A program made the translations under genes and the position numbers. A DNA stretch of 64,000 nucleotides from NCBI GenBank assembly GCA_018267285.1, contig JAFDYU010000015.1:144599-208598 (forward strand), written 5' to 3'. The notes below the pieces were generated by a model. It was not told the DNA's origin and did no database searches. It was given only the letters and a program-made list of their open reading frames with translations. Within the stretch, counting starts at the first letter, position 1, and each line of letters begins with the position of its first letter. The stretch comes from Bacteroidota bacterium (lineage in GTDB: Bacteria > Bacteroidota > Bacteroidia > Cytophagales > Cyclobacteriaceae). Positions 54,730-63,840 of this stretch are shown here, in pieces.

Positions 54730-55434
54730 ATGCGCCTATTGTTCATACTGTTGATAATGTGCGCAGGTAACTCCTTCTCACAAAAGATAGATGGGGTTTA
54801 TTATGGTAAAATCGTTTCTGATAAAAATGCGATGGTAGTTACAGAAAACGGAAGTCGAGTTAGTGGAGTAATTTATTTGAACGAAAAGGATACCATTAAT
54901 TTTTCAGGAAGCTATTTGGACAATGTTTTAAAAAGCTCGGTTCGTTTAAAAGATAAAAGTGAGTTAACCTTGATAGGGCATTTTAAATACAATTCCATGT
55001 GGCTCGTGGTTTTGCCCGACAGCGACCAAAGATTTTTAAATAAAGTGTCTCGAAAAACAAGTTATAAGATCAGCAAACTTTATTCAGATCATATGGACCC
55101 AATGTTGCTCGGTCGTTGGGAGAGTATGAGATATGTCAAACCCGATGGTACTGTATCGATTGATAACGGCAAGATAGCTTCAACGTATTATGACAATAAC
55201 AGAATGAACGTACAGATATTATCTATCCCACGGAATGCAAAAAAAGACAATAGTATTACGGACTCACGACTACTATCTCAAAGACTCGAATACTATTGGG
55301 AGACAAATGGAAACGAGTTAACAGAGAAGCCTAATTCCTTCAATCTCAATTGGGTAGGGAAATATATCATTACTAAGGATACACTCATCAAATATGGCAA
55401 TAGAGGGGGCTACACCATTTACAAAAAACAATGA
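54730..55434 (+). CDS. Secreted protein of unknown function
   Basis: A 234-residue protein with a signal peptide ending near NSFSQ and a beta-strand-rich body (DGVYYGKIVSDKNAMVV, VSGVIYLNEKDTINFSGSYL, ending GNRGGYTIYKKQ). No family recognised. The gene is more AT-rich than carB and its ATG (54730, after a GTG) begins 55 nt past the carB stop. The repeated short strands suggest a lipocalin- or META-like beta fold, but this is speculation. Confidence 0.72.
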   Translation: MRLLFILLIMCAGNSFSQKIDGVYYGKIVSDKNAMVVTENGSRVSGVIYLNEKDTINFSGSYLDNVLKSSVRLKDKSELTLIGHFKYNSMWLVVLPDSDQRFLNKVSRKTSYKISKLYSDHMDPMLLGRWESMRYVKPDGTVSIDNGKIASTYYDNNRMNVQILSIPRNAKKDNSITDSRLLSQRLEYYWETNGNELTEKPNSFNLNWVGKYIITKDTLIKYGNRGGYTIYKKQ

Positions 55435-55473
55435 GCCGATCAATTTTTAAGACGGCACCTGATCACCGATGAA

Positions 55474-55674
55474 ATGTTGGCCACCCATTTGGCGGCATAC
55501 TTTAACCAAGACCAAGTAGAAGAATTGATCGCCAAGCGCACAGCACAACATGGTTTTGAATACTCAAAGAAATATGTACTTTACAAAAGTAAACAGACCT
55601 CACCGCTGTTTTCGGTTCGCCCATCATACCAATCTTCTTTATATATCAAAACCAAAAACTGGTTCGGGAGCTGA
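55474..55674 (+). pseudogene. Small open frame, possibly a gene remnant
   Basis: The frame is open from 55435 to 55674, and an ATG at 55474 would give 66 residues. It reads MLATHLAAYFNQDQVEELI then KRTAQHGFEYSKKYVLYKSK, a plausible protein-like stretch, with a coding-like upstream part (RRHLITDE) but no start before it. The last 20 residues look random. I read it as the tail of a decayed gene rather than a functional one, without knowing the parent. Confidence 0.35.
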
Positions 55675-55719
55675 AGGCAAAAGAAAAATCGAAGAAATTT
55701 TAACCTACACACAAACCCC

Positions 55720-56232
55720 ATGAAACCACATCTGCTCTTCATCGGCCTCCTCACCATTTCGCTCAGTGCCTACGGCCAGTACCCAACGGACAATAGTTTT
55801 CCGTTGCCGCCAAATTTCCAACCCCGTACCATAACGGTAGAATTGAGACCCATTCTCATTCAAAAAGGAAAATACTATTTTGATAACCGAAGGGTGAAAT
55901 ATGAAGATGTGGGGTTTTTGCTGATGGCCGTGCATGACGCCAAGATCGACCGCAAGATGAAGGTTATCCGCACGCTCAAAGACATCAGAATTCCATTAGG
56001 ATTACTGCCGCTTCTCTATGCGCGACAGTTGAATCAACCTACTTCGTTTTCCGCTATGCAAGATCAAGCGTACTTTTTTTTGGGGTATCTCCTTTTTTTG
56101 TATGCTTTCGATGGTGCCCGGTCATTGGTTCAGTCAAGCGCCATCAAACGCTACAACGAAGTGGTGGTGCAACCCACCGTATCGCTGCAACCCGGCAATG
56201 GCGTGAACGTAGGTTTGAATTTCAGATTTTAA
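55720..56232 (+). CDS. Exported protein of unknown function
   Basis: A 170-residue protein with a signal peptide ending near AYGQ. Middle region: TVELRPILIQKGKYYFDNRRVKYEDVG, two hydrophobic stretches (about 92-100 and 118-130, FFLGYLLFLYAF), and a C-terminal beta strand ending VGLNFRF with a terminal Phe, as in outer-membrane proteins. No family recognised. Transcription is convergent with htpG, 77 nt apart. Confidence 0.7.
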   Translation: MKPHLLFIGLLTISLSAYGQYPTDNSFPLPPNFQPRTITVELRPILIQKGKYYFDNRRVKYEDVGFLLMAVHDAKIDRKMKVIRTLKDIRIPLGLLPLLYARQLNQPTSFSAMQDQAYFFLGYLLFLYAFDGARSLVQSSAIKRYNEVVVQPTVSLQPGNGVNVGLNFRF

Positions 56233-56309
56233 ACGACCCAATACTATAAGCTTTACAAGGCGGGCTCTTATCGAATGCGATTTATACAAAAATCAAGGTT
56301 CGGCAGACA

Positions 56310-58202
56310 CTAACCCACCATCTCCACACTTCGTTTAATAAAATTGGTAAGGTCTGCACCCGTGAGCATGTTTTGCGAAAGCAACGCGAGGTCGTACGCT
56401 TGCTTGGCCAGCTTTTGCTTTTGTTCTTCCGCTTCGGCTTTCAATATTTTTTGGATGATCGCGTGGTTGCCGTTTACGGCTACATTGTAGCTGTCGGGCA
56501 TAGAGCCCATAAAGTTCATTCCACCACCGCCACCCGTGCGCGCCATGTCTTTCATCCTGCGCATCCACTCGCTCATGGTAATGGTTACGGGTAAATCATC
56601 GGGCGAAAGCGATTCAATTGCCACCGACATGGATTTGTTGTTGATGGCTGCCTCGAAAACCGATTTTACTTTCTCTTCTTCTTCTTTGCTCAGTACGCTG
56701 GCAATATTATTTTCCTTTTCAATCAGCTTGTCGATGATTTCGCTATCCACCCGCTTCAGTTGGGTCTTCTCTAATTTTTGCTCAAGGTTGCCAATGAAGT
56801 GGCTGTCGATAATGCCATCTAAAACGATCACATCGTATGCTTTGCCCTTGGCAGATTCAATAAATGCATGCTGCTTGGCCACATCGGTAGTGTAAAGCCA
56901 GATTGTATTTTTGTCTTTATCTATCTGATTGATTTTTACTTTGTCTTCGTATTCTTTTAATGTGAAGTATTGGTTATCTGTGTTCTTCAACAACGAAAAC
57001 TCTTTTGCTTTCTCATAAAACTTTTCATCGCTGATCATGCCGTAGCGTACGAACACGCTGATGTCGTCCCACTTCTTTTCAAACTCGTTGCGGTCTTTAA
57101 TAAACAAGTCGATCAGTTTGTCGGCTACTTTTTTGGTGATGTGCTGACTTATTTTTTTTACGTTGGCATCGCTCTGCAAATAACTGCGCGACACGTTGAG
57201 CGGAATATCGGGCGAATCCAAAATGCCGTGGAGCAGCATTAAGAAATCGGGCACCACATCTTTTACTTCGTCCGTAATAAACACCTGGCGCGAGTAAAGC
57301 TGGATTTTATTTTTCTGAACCTCGAAGTCGTTTTTGATTTTAGGAAAGTAAAGGACCCCCGTGAGGTTGAACGGGTAATCGACATTAAGATGAATCCAGA
57401 AAAGCGGGTCTTCGCTAAACGGATAAAGTTCTTTATAGAATTTCAGATAATCTTCGTCTTTTAATTCGCTCGGTGCTTTGGTCCAGATCGGGTTTGGGTT
57501 GTTGATGATCCGGTCCCTTGTTACTGTTTTGTACTTGGGCTTATTGTCTTTGTCAACACCATCTTCAACGCTTTCGTCTTTGGTTCCGAACTTGATTTCT
57601 ACCGGAAGGAACTTGCAATATTTTTCAAGGATGCCTTTGATGCGCCATTCGTCCAGAAACTCTTCCGAGTCTTTGTTGATGTGCAAGATCACATCGGTGC
57701 CACGCGTTTCTTTTTTGGCCGGTGTTAATTCAAATTCCGTAGAACCATCGCAGGTCCAGCGGGCGGCTTCGCTACCTTCTGTAAAAGATTTGGAAACGAT
57801 CTCGACCTGGTCGGATACCATAAACGCTGAATAAAACCCAAGGCCAAATTTGCCGATGATGTCTTTGGCATCGGCTTTATCTTTGAACTTTTCTACAAAC
57901 TCGGTAGCTCCGGAAAAGGCAATTTGATTGATGTATTTTTTGATTTCCTCGGCCGTCATGCCCAGCCCTTTATCGCTTACGGTGACCGTCTTTTTGTCTT
58001 TATCGAAACTCACGTCAATTTTCAAATCGCCCAGCTCGCCCGTGGCTTCGCCAAGAGCAGCAAGTTTTTTCAGCTTTTGAGTGGCATCAACCGCGTTGCT
58101 CACCAACTCGCGCAAAAATATCTCGTGGTCGGAGTAGAGGAACTTCTTGATGATGGGGAAAATATTCTCGGTATGGATGGAGATCGTGCCTTTTTCTTGC
58201 AT
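56310..58202 (-). CDS. htpG: Molecular chaperone HtpG (Hsp90 family)
   Basis: Cytosolic ATP-dependent chaperone dimer. From the ATG at 58200-58202 (MQEKGTISIHTENIFPIIKK) it has 630 residues. The N-terminal GHKL ATPase domain shows FLRELVSNAVDATQKL, DKGLGMTAEEI and IGKFGLGFYSAFMVSD; the middle domain has WIHLNVDYPFNLTGVLYFPK and LNVSRSYLQSD; the C-terminal dimerisation part ends IKRSVEMVG. Motifs are intact. The frame extends 11 codons upstream, but the chosen start is the family norm. A tandem TGYCA-type motif lies upstream. Confidence 0.97.
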   Translation of the reverse strand: MQEKGTISIHTENIFPIIKKFLYSDHEIFLRELVSNAVDATQKLKKLAALGEATGELGDLKIDVSFDKDKKTVTVSDKGLGMTAEEIKKYINQIAFSGATEFVEKFKDKADAKDIIGKFGLGFYSAFMVSDQVEIVSKSFTEGSEAARWTCDGSTEFELTPAKKETRGTDVILHINKDSEEFLDEWRIKGILEKYCKFLPVEIKFGTKDESVEDGVDKDNKPKYKTVTRDRIINNPNPIWTKAPSELKDEDYLKFYKELYPFSEDPLFWIHLNVDYPFNLTGVLYFPKIKNDFEVQKNKIQLYSRQVFITDEVKDVVPDFLMLLHGILDSPDIPLNVSRSYLQSDANVKKISQHITKKVADKLIDLFIKDRNEFEKKWDDISVFVRYGMISDEKFYEKAKEFSLLKNTDNQYFTLKEYEDKVKINQIDKDKNTIWLYTTDVAKQHAFIESAKGKAYDVIVLDGIIDSHFIGNLEQKLEKTQLKRVDSEIIDKLIEKENNIASVLSKEEEEKVKSVFEAAINNKSMSVAIESLSPDDLPVTITMSEWMRRMKDMARTGGGGGMNFMGSMPDSYNVAVNGNHAIIQKILKAEAEEQKQKLAKQAYDLALLSQNMLTGADLTNFIKRSVEMVG

Positions 58203-58258
58203 GGTTAATAATGTTTTGAGCCCGTAGGATTTCAAAAATTATTCCACCCTGCTTTTAG

Positions 58259-58271
58259 TGACAGGTTGGCA
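58259..58271 (-). promoter_or_regulatory. Tandem TGCCA-N3-TGTCA upstream of htpG
   Basis: Read on the minus strand the bases are TGCCAACCTGTCA: two near-identical pentamers (TGYCA) three bases apart, 57 nt before the htpG start. It could be a regulator or stress sigma-factor site. Recurrence upstream of other heat-shock genes would support it. Confidence 0.35.
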
Positions 58272-58310
58272 GGAAGAACAACCAAATGGGCTAAATTACG
58301 GGTGAAGCAG

Positions 58311-59381
58311 TTACTTTTTTGCTTTCGACTTGAAAAAATCCTTTTTCGATTTGTAGTACACCCCCGAATAGGTGGTGGAGTAAATGGAGTCGTTAAAATC
58401 GGTTAGGGTGGTGACAATTTCTTTGTCGATGCCGTCATTCTCCAATTCGCGGAGGAACCAATAACCGGGCCTAAAGTTTAGCGTATAGAAATTGGAATTA
58501 TTAATAAAAATAAGGCTGTCGCCAATAGACTGCATAAGGCCGTATGCAAATTGTTCAGCTATTTTTTCTTCGTGCCAGCTTAGCCAATCGTTATTTGAGA
58601 CAACAGCATTACCATAAAAGTCAAGAATATATACGTTGTTATTGTATGTAAATACCTTAGCCGTACCATGATCAGAGATTTTAAGTGTATCTCCATTGGA
58701 AGAAACCTTATAAGTAGTAACACCTGTTGCTACAATGAAGTAGTCTTTCACTTCTTGAACAAATTCTATGAATTGATCCTCAACACTCGTAGGTATATTA
58801 ATTACTATAGTTGAATTGATGTTTGGCTGGGATTTATCGATGTTTAAAAGGAGCATTTTATTGATAGGAGACATCTGATTACCGGTTATTCTTTCAAAGA
58901 AAGGAACCAATAGTTGATTCATGTTATTTAATGCCATTACCTCGCTTCTAAAATGAATAAAAGGAGTATTTAAGCTTATAAAATTTTTAGAATAGTTTAA
59001 GAGCTGTACGGGGGAATATTCCGGATAATAGTACACATCAGTTTTTGGTGATGTGTAGACAAGGATTAGTGAGTCTGAGTAAATGAAAGGTTGGATATAT
59101 TGATTAATTGGCAACCTTTTATCATAGGGATAACTGCCTATATTTTCGTATACCCTAAATTTACCTGATGTATTTAAGACCGTGGTGTATTTAAGACCAT
59201 AATAATATAAATTGTTACTATCCGCGTAACTACTAAAGAAAAGTTTTTGGTCGTAATTAAACTTGGGGTGAGCAACCCACGGAGTTGTTTTCTCAACGGT
59301 TGGTTTGGGTATCGGAGCTACGGTATCGTACGTGCAAGAGAAAATAACCATAAGGCAGAAAATCAGCAGGGCAAACTTCAT
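58311..59381 (-). CDS. Lipoprotein of unknown function
   Basis: A 356-residue protein with lipobox VIFSC (Cys at about 16). The mature part is rich in Tyr, Asn and Ser, with recurring short strands such as DSLILVYTSPKTDVYYYPEY and NNNVYILDFYGNAVVS spaced like beta-propeller blades; no blade motif is certain. The last residues are Lys-rich (KSKKDFFKSKAKK). It is AT-rich and lies alone between htpG and the RNase G gene. No family recognised. Confidence 0.72.
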   Translation of the reverse strand: MKFALLIFCLMVIFSCTYDTVAPIPKPTVEKTTPWVAHPKFNYDQKLFFSSYADSNNLYYYGLKYTTVLNTSGKFRVYENIGSYPYDKRLPINQYIQPFIYSDSLILVYTSPKTDVYYYPEYSPVQLLNYSKNFISLNTPFIHFRSEVMALNNMNQLLVPFFERITGNQMSPINKMLLLNIDKSQPNINSTIVINIPTSVEDQFIEFVQEVKDYFIVATGVTTYKVSSNGDTLKISDHGTAKVFTYNNNVYILDFYGNAVVSNNDWLSWHEEKIAEQFAYGLMQSIGDSLIFINNSNFYTLNFRPGYWFLRELENDGIDKEIVTTLTDFNDSIYSTTYSGVYYKSKKDFFKSKAKK

Positions 59382-59425
59382 CCGGTATAGAGATAGGTGT
59401 TTACAAAACTAACTCAAATCACGAA

Positions 59426-61012
59426 TCACTCCAATACGGCTTGCGGTTCACTTTTCTGCCCGCCCAACTCAATCTCTTCGCCATCTCTGTTCAAAAAGTG
59501 AAACTCGGTGATGCCCAATGAACTGTCTTTTATCAAGTCCACCCATCGTTTGTATTTAAAATACAACTTCAGTCTTTTTGAAATAATGCCTTTGGTATAG
59601 TACGCGTGTAGGAATGGGTGAAGTGCCAGCACCAGGTGTTTTTCATTTTGTTTTTCAAACAGGTGTTGGATGTGTTGCTCAATTTGGTCGGTCACCAAAA
59701 TCGAGGCGCTTATTTTTCCGCTGCCGTTGCAGGTAGGGCATACTTCTTTGGTGGCAATATTCATCTGCGGGCGTACGCGCTCGCGGGTAATTTGCATCAA
59801 CCCGAATTTGGAAAGCGGCAACACCGTGTGCTTGGCCCGGTCGCCTTCCATGGCATCTTTCATTTTTTGAAAGATGAGTTTTTTGTTCTCGGGATTGCGC
59901 ATGTCGATAAAGTCCACCACCACAATGCCCCCCATGTCGCGCAGGCGCAACTGGCGGGCAACTTCGCGTACGGCCTCAAGGTTTACCGAGAGTGCTGTAG
60001 TCTCCTGGTTTTCTTCGCGGTTGCTTTTGTTTCCGCTGTTTACATCAATAACATGAAGCGCTTCGGTATGCTCGATGATTAAGTAACCACCGCCCCGCAG
60101 GCTCACGGTTTGGCCAAAGGCCGCTTTGATCTGCCGCTCCACTCCGTAGTGTTCGAAGAGCTTTAATTTGCCTGTATAAAGTTTTGCTATTTTTTCTTTT
60201 TCGGGAGCGATGTTGTGGATGTAGCTTTTGACTTCGTCAAAAATCTTTTTGTCATCCACCAACACGTTGTCGAACGATTCGTTGAGGAGGTCGCGCAAAA
60301 TGGAAGAGGCTTTGTTAAGCTCGCCAATTATTTTGTCGCGCGGGTTGGCGGTTACCAAGCGCGTCATGCCTTCTTCCCATGTTTTTACCAGGCTGCGCAG
60401 GTCTTTGTCGAGTTCGGCCACTTCTTTGCCCTCGGCCACGGTGCGGATGATCACACCAAAATTCTCGGGTTTGATGGACTGGATAAGGCGCTGAAGCCGC
60501 TTGCGCTCATCGCTGCTCGAAATCCTTTTTGAAATGCTTACCCCGGATGAAAAGGGCACCAACACCAGGTATCTCCCGGCTATGGACAACTCACACGAAA
60601 GTCGCGGGCCTTTGGTAGAAATCGGTTCTTTAACTACCTGAACCGGTACAAGCTGACCTTTGGTAAGCTGCTGGGAGATTTTCCCATGCTTATCAATTTC
60701 TTTTTCGGTTTGAAACCTGTCGAGCTTACCACCGGTTATCTTCTTAGCACGTACGAGCTTAGTGAATTTTTGAAGCGAACTGAACTTGGCTCCCAGATCG
60801 AGGTAATGCAGAAAGGCATCTTTCTCATAACCAATATCGATGAAGGCTGCGTTCAGACCGGGCACCACTTTTTTTACGGTACCCACATAAATATCACCAA
60901 CCACAAATTTACTTCCGTCCTGTTCCTCGTGGAATTCGGCCAGATGTTTGTCTCTAAGAAGGGCGATGCGACATCCGTTTTGAGTGGCGCTAATAATTAG
61001 CTCGTTGCTCAA
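59426..61012 (-). CDS. rng: Ribonuclease E/G family protein (RNase G-like)
   Basis: Endoribonuclease for rRNA maturation and mRNA decay. The 528-residue protein has an S1 domain (about 38-130, VGDIYVGTVKKVVPGLNAAF), the RNase H-like DVNSGN region and the catalytic MGGIVVVDFIDMRNPENK, and a zinc-link CPTCNGSGK (about 415). It lacks the long C-terminal scaffold of RNase E, so RNase G is the closer type. It is in the Bacteroidota order HU, TPR, small basic protein, rng. Confidence 0.94.
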   Translation of the reverse strand: MSNELIISATQNGCRIALLRDKHLAEFHEEQDGSKFVVGDIYVGTVKKVVPGLNAAFIDIGYEKDAFLHYLDLGAKFSSLQKFTKLVRAKKITGGKLDRFQTEKEIDKHGKISQQLTKGQLVPVQVVKEPISTKGPRLSCELSIAGRYLVLVPFSSGVSISKRISSSDERKRLQRLIQSIKPENFGVIIRTVAEGKEVAELDKDLRSLVKTWEEGMTRLVTANPRDKIIGELNKASSILRDLLNESFDNVLVDDKKIFDEVKSYIHNIAPEKEKIAKLYTGKLKLFEHYGVERQIKAAFGQTVSLRGGGYLIIEHTEALHVIDVNSGNKSNREENQETTALSVNLEAVREVARQLRLRDMGGIVVVDFIDMRNPENKKLIFQKMKDAMEGDRAKHTVLPLSKFGLMQITRERVRPQMNIATKEVCPTCNGSGKISASILVTDQIEQHIQHLFEKQNEKHLVLALHPFLHAYYTKGIISKRLKLYFKYKRWVDLIKDSSLGITEFHFLNRDGEEIELGGQKSEPQAVLE

Positions 61013-61085
61013 AACTTAAATGTTTACGTTTTAAATTTATTCGCCTTGGCTCGTGCCTGCACAAACCAAGGCAGAATGTCTTTTT

Positions 61086-61175
61086 TTATTTTTTCTTGTG
61101 TCTATTTTTTCTCAAACGCTTCTTGCGCTTGTGAGTAGCCATTTTATGCTTTTTTCTTTTTTTACCACTTGGCAT
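61086..61175 (-). CDS. 29-residue AURKAIP1/COX24-like basic protein
   Basis: Minus-strand ATG at 61173-61175 to TAA at 61086-61088 encodes MPSGKKRKKHKMATHKRKK then RLRKNRHKKK: 29 residues, more than half Lys or Arg. This small protein is conserved in Bacteroidota and annotated as AURKAIP1/COX24 domain (the mitochondrial counterpart is ribosomal protein mS38), so a ribosome-associated role is likely but unproven here. It lies 73 nt before rng and 51 nt after the TPR gene. Its size makes it easy to miss. Confidence 0.85.
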   Translation of the reverse strand: MPSGKKRKKHKMATHKRKKRLRKNRHKKK

Positions 61176-61226
61176 AATGTAACTTTTAGTTAATCCGCCC
61201 CTGGGCGGAAGGGTTAAACAATAATT

Positions 61227-62042
61227 TTATTTTAAGTCGTTGAGATACGATTCTACAGTGGATTGCACGGCCGGATCGCTGCTCATTTTTTTCACCTTTT
61301 CAAATTGTGCTTTCGCTTCATTTTTCCTGTTTTCATTAGCGTAAGCCACACCCAACAACAACTCACCTTGTATGTGGTTTGGGTTAACTTCTTCCAATTG
61401 CTTAAGCCAATCAATAGCTTTGCTGTTTTGGCCTGATTGCACGGAAAGCATACCCATGTTAAACAATGCAAGCTCGTTCTTGGGGTCTTCGGCAAGCACG
61501 CCACGCAGTTGGCCTATGCCTTGCATGGGGGCACCAGAACTTAGGTAAGTCATGGCAACTTTTATGCGGGCTTCATAATTTTTTGGATTGGCCTCAACTA
61601 CCTTACCAAGCCACAAACGGGCTTTTTCGGCCAAAGCCTTTTGCTTTTGGGCATCCATGGCAAAGGTTGAGGCATCGTAAAAATTAGTGCCTGCTTTCAG
61701 GAAACTCTTTGTAGTGTTAAAGAACGTTGCAGCTTTTTCGCCAAACCATGCTGCGCTGTCAAACTGGCTCGCTTGCCGGTAGAGGCTTTGCAAAGAGTCG
61801 GCAAAGATAGCATTTTTTTCATCTGTCGATTTCGCGAACTGAACACGCAGGTTTTTTATGGATTGAAGCAATGCCTGTGGCACTGAAGCGTGAGTAGTAG
61901 GCATGGCCGAAGCTGTTTTAGAAGATGCCGAATCGGCTTTGGTCAACTCCTGTTCATTTTCTACTACGGCTTTTGGCAACAGGAAAATCAACCAAATAAC
62001 AATAGCACTAACGACTACTAATATGATTCGGGTCTTTAACAT
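61227..62042 (-). CDS. Membrane-anchored TPR protein
   Basis: A 271-residue protein with an N-terminal membrane segment (about 5-24) followed by Ala/Gln/Lys-rich helices. TPR-like units occur at about 155-265, for example NELALFNMGMLSVQSGQNSKAI and HIQGELLLGVAYANENRKNEA. It may scaffold a complex in the periplasm. It belongs to the conserved HU-TPR-rng neighbourhood, but a specific role is unknown. Confidence 0.85.
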   Translation of the reverse strand: MLKTRIILVVVSAIVIWLIFLLPKAVVENEQELTKADSASSKTASAMPTTHASVPQALLQSIKNLRVQFAKSTDEKNAIFADSLQSLYRQASQFDSAAWFGEKAATFFNTTKSFLKAGTNFYDASTFAMDAQKQKALAEKARLWLGKVVEANPKNYEARIKVAMTYLSSGAPMQGIGQLRGVLAEDPKNELALFNMGMLSVQSGQNSKAIDWLKQLEEVNPNHIQGELLLGVAYANENRKNEAKAQFEKVKKMSSDPAVQSTVESYLNDLK

Positions 62043-62111
62043 GATTAGTTAATTTTCGATTTGCCAATGTGCCCGTGAGAATTACTGAATCGACACATTG
62101 AAAATTGATAA

Positions 62112-62417
62112 TTACTTTTCAGCGTGTTGTTTTACCTTTTCGCTGTTTTTGATTTTGTTCACAAAGATTTTGGCAGGCTTAAAACTGGGAACAAAGTGCT
62201 CATCAATTACAATGGCTGTATTGCGCGAGATGTTGCGGGCTATTTTTTTCTTTCTCTTTTTGTTAATGAAACTGCCAAAGCCACGCACATAAATGTTGTG
62301 CCCGTTGGCCATATTGATTTTTACAATATTGAAAAATGCTTCCACAGAAGCCGACACATCGGCTTTGTCGATGCCTGTCTTTTCTGAAATTTGGTTGATA
62401 ACGTCTGCCTTAGTCAT
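62112..62417 (-). CDS. HU/IHF-family DNA-binding protein
   Basis: A 101-residue nucleoid protein. MTKADVINQISEKTGIDK, ANGHNIYVRGFGSFINKKR and the beta-arm with RNISRNTAIVIDEHFVPSFKP define the HU/IHF fold. The C terminus has an extra KNSEKVKQHAEK tail. It binds and bends DNA without strict sequence preference. It is divergent from mutY, with a 139-nt shared upstream region. Confidence 0.93.
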   Translation of the reverse strand: MTKADVINQISEKTGIDKADVSASVEAFFNIVKINMANGHNIYVRGFGSFINKKRKKKIARNISRNTAIVIDEHFVPSFKPAKIFVNKIKNSEKVKQHAEK

Positions 62418-62556
62418 AAATTTTTTGAGCGGGTGGCAAAGATAAGGGCAGAAGCATCAAACACAAAATGAAATTTATTGATAATCACGCAGATGTCGAT
62501 GAATGGAGCCGCGTTGTGTAGAATCAAAGGTTTTACACAGCTTTGCGGCTGCCGAA

Positions 62557-63642
62557 ATGAAAAAAGATGTTTTTGCCCAACGGATTATGGAGTGGTACAC
62601 CTACAACCACCGCCAGTTGCCCTGGCGCAAAACAAACGATCCGTATAAAATATGGCTCTCTGAAATTATCTTACAGCAAACGCGCGTGGCGCAAGGCCTG
62701 CCGTATTACGAATCGTTTGCAGATGCATTTCCTACGGTGCACGAGATGGCAAAAGCCTCACTCGAAAAAGTTTTACGGTTGTGGCAAGGGCTGGGCTATT
62801 ACACAAGAGCTCGAAACCTTCACCAATGCGCCAAGTACCTTGTTAAAAATTGCGAAGGTAATTTCCCTACAACATTCGAAGCATTAAAAAAACTTCCCGG
62901 CATCGGGCCGTACACGGCCGCAGCCATTGCCTCCATTTCGTTTAAAGAACCTGTGGCGGTGGTAGATGGAAATGTGTTTCGGGTGTTGGCCCGTGTGTTT
63001 GGCATTGACAAAGACATTGCATCTACACACGGCAAGAAATTCTTTTTTTCTTTTGCCAATGAATTAATAGACCGCAACGCACCCGATGTGTTTAATCAGG
63101 CGGTTATGGAATTTGGGGCACTTCAATGCTTACCAAAAAACCCGAAATGCGAAGGGTGCATGTTTTCAAAATCTTGTGTGGCCAGACAAAAAAATCTTCA
63201 AGCTGTTTTACCCATCAAGATCAAACAGATCAAAAAAATTACCCGGTATTTTAATTATTTTATCATTCGCGATAGAGCCAACGTGTTGATGCGCAAGCGA
63301 AACGACAAAGATATTTGGCGCGGGCTATACGATTTTTATTTGATTGAGACGAAAAGGAGTAAAAATGTAAAATCGTTGATGGAAAAAGACAAACTTTTAT
63401 CGAAAATGAAAATCATCAGCGAAAGCAACATATTTCCTCATTCCTTGTCGCATCAAAAGCTGAATGTAAAATTTATTGTGGCAGAGAAATCTCTTTCCAA
63501 GTCGGAAGAAAAGCTCGCTTCTAAATCGGGTTTAAAAAAAATTCAGATAAAAAAAATTGAAAAGCTTCCCAAGCCTATTCTAATAGATGGATACCTGAAA
63601 TCACTTCGATTTTTTTCGTCCACCTCCAAAGAAAAAACCTAA
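62557..63642 (+). CDS. mutY: A/G-specific adenine DNA glycosylase MutY
   Basis: Removes adenine mispaired with 8-oxoguanine. I choose the ATG at 62557 (MKKDVFAQRIMEWYTYNHRQLPWR, 361 residues); an ATG at 62503 adds 18 residues. The helix-hairpin-helix is LPGIGPYTAAAIASI, the catalytic Asp is in VAVVDGNVFRVLARVF, and the iron-sulfur cysteines are C-x6-C-x2-C-x5-C in LQCLPKNPKCEGC and onward. A NUDIX-like C-terminal domain follows (about 235-355). Its last 42 nt overlap the convergent outer-membrane protein fragment. Confidence 0.94.
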   Translation: MKKDVFAQRIMEWYTYNHRQLPWRKTNDPYKIWLSEIILQQTRVAQGLPYYESFADAFPTVHEMAKASLEKVLRLWQGLGYYTRARNLHQCAKYLVKNCEGNFPTTFEALKKLPGIGPYTAAAIASISFKEPVAVVDGNVFRVLARVFGIDKDIASTHGKKFFFSFANELIDRNAPDVFNQAVMEFGALQCLPKNPKCEGCMFSKSCVARQKNLQAVLPIKIKQIKKITRYFNYFIIRDRANVLMRKRNDKDIWRGLYDFYLIETKRSKNVKSLMEKDKLLSKMKIISESNIFPHSLSHQKLNVKFIVAEKSLSKSEEKLASKSGLKKIQIKKIEKLPKPILIDGYLKSLRFFSSTSKEKT

Positions 63643-63837
63643 TTTCAATGAAAGATAGTTGCCATTTATGTACCCGGTATAGGGCGGCAGATTTTGAGAA
63701 AGTGGCGGATAAATAGTGGCTTTTGCTGTTGCCATGATGTTCCAATCCATGACAAAAGAAAAGTGGCCTAAGTCAAAGCCGGCTCTTGGGTAAAATCCTA
63801 ACACGGTTTCTTCATTGGTCACAATCGTTAGTTGAAA
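63601..63837 (-). pseudogene. 3' remnant of an outer-membrane beta-barrel protein gene
   Basis: The minus frame encodes about 78 residues: TVLGFYPRAGFDLGHFSFVM, then YTGYINGNYLSLKLGFFFGG ending in GRKKSK. The strand pattern and the KLGFFFGG tail are like the C-terminal strands of Bacteroidota outer-membrane proteins. No signal peptide or start is present, and the frame closes at a TAG (63838-63840) directly beside the hairpin end of the IS element. I read it as the severed end of a larger gene. Confidence 0.7.
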
Positions 63838-63840
63838 CTA

